Assembly (NCBI GenBank): GCA_002778785.1
Contig: PEZS01000016.1
Location: forward strand, 117,106-181,105
Length of the DNA: 64,000 nt
Direction: 5' to 3'
Source of the DNA: Bdellovibrionales bacterium CG10_big_fil_rev_8_21_14_0_10_45_34
GTDB lineage: Bacteria; Bdellovibrionota; Bdellovibrionia; Bdellovibrionales; 1-14-0-10-45-34
Below, in pieces: positions 61,450 to 64,000 of the stretch. The position numbers and the translations under genes are program-made. The notes beneath the pieces were generated by a model that saw only the letters and a program-made list of their open reading frames with translations, was not told the origin of the DNA and searched no databases. The stretch's first letter is position 1; each line of letters begins with the position of its first letter.

Positions 61450-62241
61450 TCATTTTTTTATCTTGGGTTCATCTGTAGATTTGCTCACTTTGTCAGCTGC
61501 ATCTTGCGGAATCTTTTGAACGGGCGAAGTCTTACCAGTCTCTTTACCCTTAATATCTTTCGTGGCTTCTTCTTGGGCCGGTTTTGTTGAAGCTGGCGAC
61601 GCCTCTCCTGCCACCAATACTTGTGCCCGGTAGCGGCGCTGCAAACTTGAGAACCATTCGCGGAGGCGGGTTTCTGCCTGTTCTTTTCGCAGATAAGCCA
61701 AAATCGACTCTTTGAACTGCGCAAACGGCGCGGTACCAAAGCGACCGCGATTTTTTCGGTAATACTCTAACGCTTCTCCGTCAGTGGGGGTCACCATCGC
61801 CGACTCTGTTTTGAACTGAATAAACTCTTCCGACCAAATTTTACGTTTTGAAAATTCAGACAACTCCTCATCGGTAGGAGCAAGTTGTCTCCAATAATTC
61901 TGAGCTTGAGCGCTTTTACCCACATTGGATTTTGTTTGCGCTACAAGAGCGGCTACCCGTGCTTTCGACGGCTCTTTAATAGTTCCAAACGCCTCTGCTT
62001 CTCGGTAGGTCGCCCACTCCAGCAGGACACGGGAAGTTTCTTTGGCCATTTGCTTTTTGTTATTCGATAGATCAAAAAAATGAAGCGCCTCTTTGCGCTG
62101 AGAAGATTCTAATGCAGAATTAATTTCAACTTCCCGCGATGTTACAACATGGCCCTCTAACCGACCTACGACGTCGACGGAAAAAGCAAAGGGGGTGCGA
62201 CAATGGATCAAAAACAAAAATGCGACTGTTATTTTCTTCAC
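61450..62241 (-). CDS. SurA-like periplasmic protein without a visible PPIase domain
   Basis: The 263-residue protein has a signal peptide (VAFLFLIHCRTPFAFS). The body resembles the N-terminal chaperone core of SurA/PpiD: a short hydrophobic strand with VVGRLEGHVVTSREVEI, helices, then PTDGEALEYYRKNRGRFG and a final helix SILAYLRKEQAETRLREWF. There is no parvulin domain. The last 50 residues are a Lys/Glu/Thr-rich disordered tail. The GTG start has only a weak ribosome site. It lies directly after the gene for an outer-membrane barrel, which could be its client; that is inference. Confidence 0.72.
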   Translation of the reverse strand: MKKITVAFLFLIHCRTPFAFSVDVVGRLEGHVVTSREVEINSALESSQRKEALHFFDLSNNKKQMAKETSRVLLEWATYREAEAFGTIKEPSKARVAALVAQTKSNVGKSAQAQNYWRQLAPTDEELSEFSKRKIWSEEFIQFKTESAMVTPTDGEALEYYRKNRGRFGTAPFAQFKESILAYLRKEQAETRLREWFSSLQRRYRAQVLVAGEASPASTKPAQEEATKDIKGKETGKTSPVQKIPQDAADKVSKSTDEPKIKK

Positions 62242-62286
62242 AGTCGCATTCTACCAGGATGACCCAGGCTTTGTTAATGAAATTTC

Positions 62287-63426
62287 CTAAAAGCTGAATC
62301 GAGAGTTCAAAGAGAAAATATAGTAGCTAAGTGACTCAATCGAGTTTTGATCTACCGGAGTAACAATTTGGTAGCTCACTGGCTGATCTACACGGTTTGT
62401 TAAATTGAAGAAGTACCGAAAGTCCAAGCCTACTGCGAAAGAGTTACCCAGCGAGAGATCAGCACCGGCGAGCAAACCAAAGTCATAAGCCTGAGAAGTG
62501 ATTTGCGGCATGATGACAGGGTTAATGTCTTTATATGCTCGTCGAGTATAAGAAATCGCTGCGCCAAGCACTGGACTTACCTTTGAGCGTAAGATTCTGT
62601 ACTTCCCTTCGCCAGAAATGTTCCACTGATCCATTTGTCTTAAATAGGGTGTAAAAAACGGGTTCACTCCCGGAAAGTAACCTAACGGGTAAGGAGTTTG
62701 TACATCGTAGCTTGAAAGTGTAAACCCCATTTCAACCATTAGCTGCTTGTCGATCTCAAGTCCGGCTGAAGCGCCCAAGGCGTAAACACCTCTGACATTG
62801 TCAGCGCTTGGGTAATCAGCGACACCAGCGCGACCGCCGACATAAAACCGCATTTCATCATCCGAAGAATCACGATAGCTCTCTTCAACGTAGCTCTGCT
62901 CAACTACGGGAATTGGCTGCACATAAGCCGCGCGACTTTTTGTATTGGCAAGTGGATACTGGTACTCAGCTTCTTGTTGGTCTTCATCATTATCTTCGAT
63001 CGCGCGCTTTTTGGCCTCAAGGCGCTTAAGGAGATTCTTTTGTCTGTCTCTTTCGGAGCGAAGCCTTTCTCTTTCGAGCCTTTCAACGAGCGTATTTTCT
63101 GTGTTTTGCTCAGTTTCGATTCTCTTTTTTCGAAACCGATCTGCTCTTGAACTCTTTAACGGAGTGTCTTCAACGTAGCCATCAGGCAGGCTTTCACCGA
63201 CTTCGTAGTCGTTCGATTGGTCGAGGTTTTTTGAGCGAATCCGGCTGGGTCGCAAATTGACCGAGGGCTGGATGTTCACGTTGTCTATCTCATACTCGAT
63301 TTCTTGCTTGATATCGTTATCAATATCTTGCCCAAACTCTGTTTCATTTTGAGACAGAGCTAATCCGCTATATGCCAAAACAAGCATCGCAGATAACCCC
63401 GTAGCAATATAGATAAGCTTCTTCAT
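62287..63426 (-). CDS. Outer-membrane beta-barrel protein with a periplasmic coiled-coil region
   Basis: The 379-residue protein has a signal peptide (IATGLSAMLVLAYSGLALS) and an acidic, then strongly charged Arg/Glu/Lys region (about residues 100-150, RLERERLRSERDRQK) likely to be a periplasmic coiled coil. The C-terminal barrel of about 190 residues contains MRFYVGGRAGVADYPSA and ends SLNSRFSF, the aromatic BAM signal. The fold resembles OmpA-like or Porin_OMP_BL small barrels. The long charged linker suggests contact with the wall or a partner. Identity is otherwise unknown. Confidence 0.8.
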   Translation of the reverse strand: MKKLIYIATGLSAMLVLAYSGLALSQNETEFGQDIDNDIKQEIEYEIDNVNIQPSVNLRPSRIRSKNLDQSNDYEVGESLPDGYVEDTPLKSSRADRFRKKRIETEQNTENTLVERLERERLRSERDRQKNLLKRLEAKKRAIEDNDEDQQEAEYQYPLANTKSRAAYVQPIPVVEQSYVEESYRDSSDDEMRFYVGGRAGVADYPSADNVRGVYALGASAGLEIDKQLMVEMGFTLSSYDVQTPYPLGYFPGVNPFFTPYLRQMDQWNISGEGKYRILRSKVSPVLGAAISYTRRAYKDINPVIMPQITSQAYDFGLLAGADLSLGNSFAVGLDFRYFFNLTNRVDQPVSYQIVTPVDQNSIESLSYYIFSLNSRFSF

Positions 63427-63604
63427 AACACTCTTCCTCGTTGGTTGGATTTACCTTCGACCTTTAACAAGCAAGCCCCATACCTTGACTTTACTTTTTT
63501 CATGCCGAGCGCAAGTGACTTAAATCATTAGGCTTTTTAACAAAGTTGGCGAGCTTTCCTAGGTCAGAGGGGTGTCAAAAGGGTGCACTTCGGTGCCCAA
63601 AAAC

Positions 63605-63750
63605 GGCCAGGTCTTGGCATTTTGTCCCATGTTAATTTGTCCCATTGTAGTTCTCCGGCGATTTTGTCCGCTGATAACTTTTCAGGGAATTTGACCGCAA
63701 ATAGATCCCCTTGAGGTGTTTGGGCCTGGTCTCTACTGGCATTTTGTCCC
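63605..63750. repeat. Repeated TTTTGTCCC motifs in a gene-poor stretch
   Basis: In the 485-base stretch between the barrel gene and tRNA-Leu I see no credible gene. It contains TTTTGTCCC twice exactly (beginning 63620 and 63742), plus TTTGTCCC (63636) and TTTTGTCCG (63662). The two exact copies are each preceded by GGCC-GGTCT and TGGCA, so a unit of about 25 bases is duplicated 120 bases apart. A stem with a TTCG loop (GCAC-TTCG-GTGC) lies just before. The pattern resembles a decayed transposon end, with no transposase left. Confidence 0.5.
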
Positions 63751-63846
63751 TTTTTTTGATCTGTGTTGCTGCCTGGCTATTCGAGCTGCCTCATTTCTCG
63801 AGATTTTGTGGCGACAATTTTCGAATCCCGATAGAAGGATTATTGC

Positions 63847-63875
63847 TTGATTTCGAATCGGCCTACTCCTATTTT
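63847..63875 (+). promoter_or_regulatory. Candidate promoter of tRNA-Leu
   Basis: TTGATT is followed after 17 bases by TATTTT, about 36 bases before the mature tRNA 5' end. Spacing is ideal and box matches are fair (4/6 each). Confidence 0.42.
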
Positions 63876-63911
63876 GTTGAACACGCAAAAATACGATAAG
63901 GCGTTTGGTGC

Positions 63912-63998
<87 letters not shown>

Positions 63999-64000
63999 AC

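Noticed and set aside
63711-63899. 62-codon plus-strand frame with a signal-like hydrophobic start
   Set aside because: It starts at TTG with no ribosome site and contains one of the TTTTGTCCC copies and the tRNA promoter region; more likely chance.

Overview
The window looks like a chromosomal stretch from a Gram-negative bacterium of the Bdellovibrio type (Bdellovibrionota, the former predatory Deltaproteobacteria). This is inference from protein character and gene order: a TAM outer-membrane assembly pair, several small outer-membrane beta-barrels of no recognised family, a c-di-AMP synthase operon next to ftsH, frequent TTG/GTG starts and a mid-40s G+C content by eye. Nearly all of it is core housekeeping DNA. 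No phage, CRISPR array or complete insertion sequence was seen.

Layout. 87-2237 (-): ruvC-ruvA-ruvB Holliday junction operon. 2318-11773 (+): a TPR protein, elongation factor P, then a tightly overlapped unit of a helical-repeat protein, tamB and tamA. 11902-16612 (-): clpS-clpA (with a clear promoter) and pyrC-queD. 16685-21842: ppx and ppk facing each other, a Ste24-type M48 protease and a small methyltransferase. 21843-24141: a perfect 21-bp stem-loop, a proline iminopeptidase and a dicarboxylate symporter. 24153-27879 (-): the one visibly unstable segment, with a frameshifted secreted trypsin-like protease, a fragment duplicating the 3' end of msrB, a secreted protein of unknown function lying between 53-bp perfect direct repeats, intact msrB, and a terC gene that has lost its middle.

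27933-36915 (-): tsaE-nnr, then ftsH-cdaA-cdaR-glmM-pdxJ (c-di-AMP, peptidoglycan precursor and B6 synthesis), and tilS. 37003-44130 (+): mutL-miaA-yicC-gmk-rpoZ-rel, joining mismatch repair, tRNA modification, nucleotide metabolism and the stringent response. 44331-49608: a cluster of envelope proteins, mostly unrecognised, with one polyprenol-phosphate glycosyltransferase. 49709-60837 (-): a long transcription/translation array, rimP-nusA-infB-rbfA-truB-rpsO-pnp, continuing into an M16 protease gene and dut. 60940-63426 (-): a RimI-like acetyltransferase, a SurA-like periplasmic protein and an outer-membrane barrel. 63427-63911 has no credible gene but carries repeated TTTTGTCCC motifs. The window ends with a class II tRNA-Leu (anticodon CAA).

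The best leads for something undescribed are the msrB-end direct repeats enclosing a secreted protein gene, a 23-bp palindrome containing TTAC-N3-GTAA in front of dut, the helical-repeat gene fused by overlap to tamB-tamA, and a terminator hairpin immediately ahead of rimP-nusA. None is confirmed as a new system.
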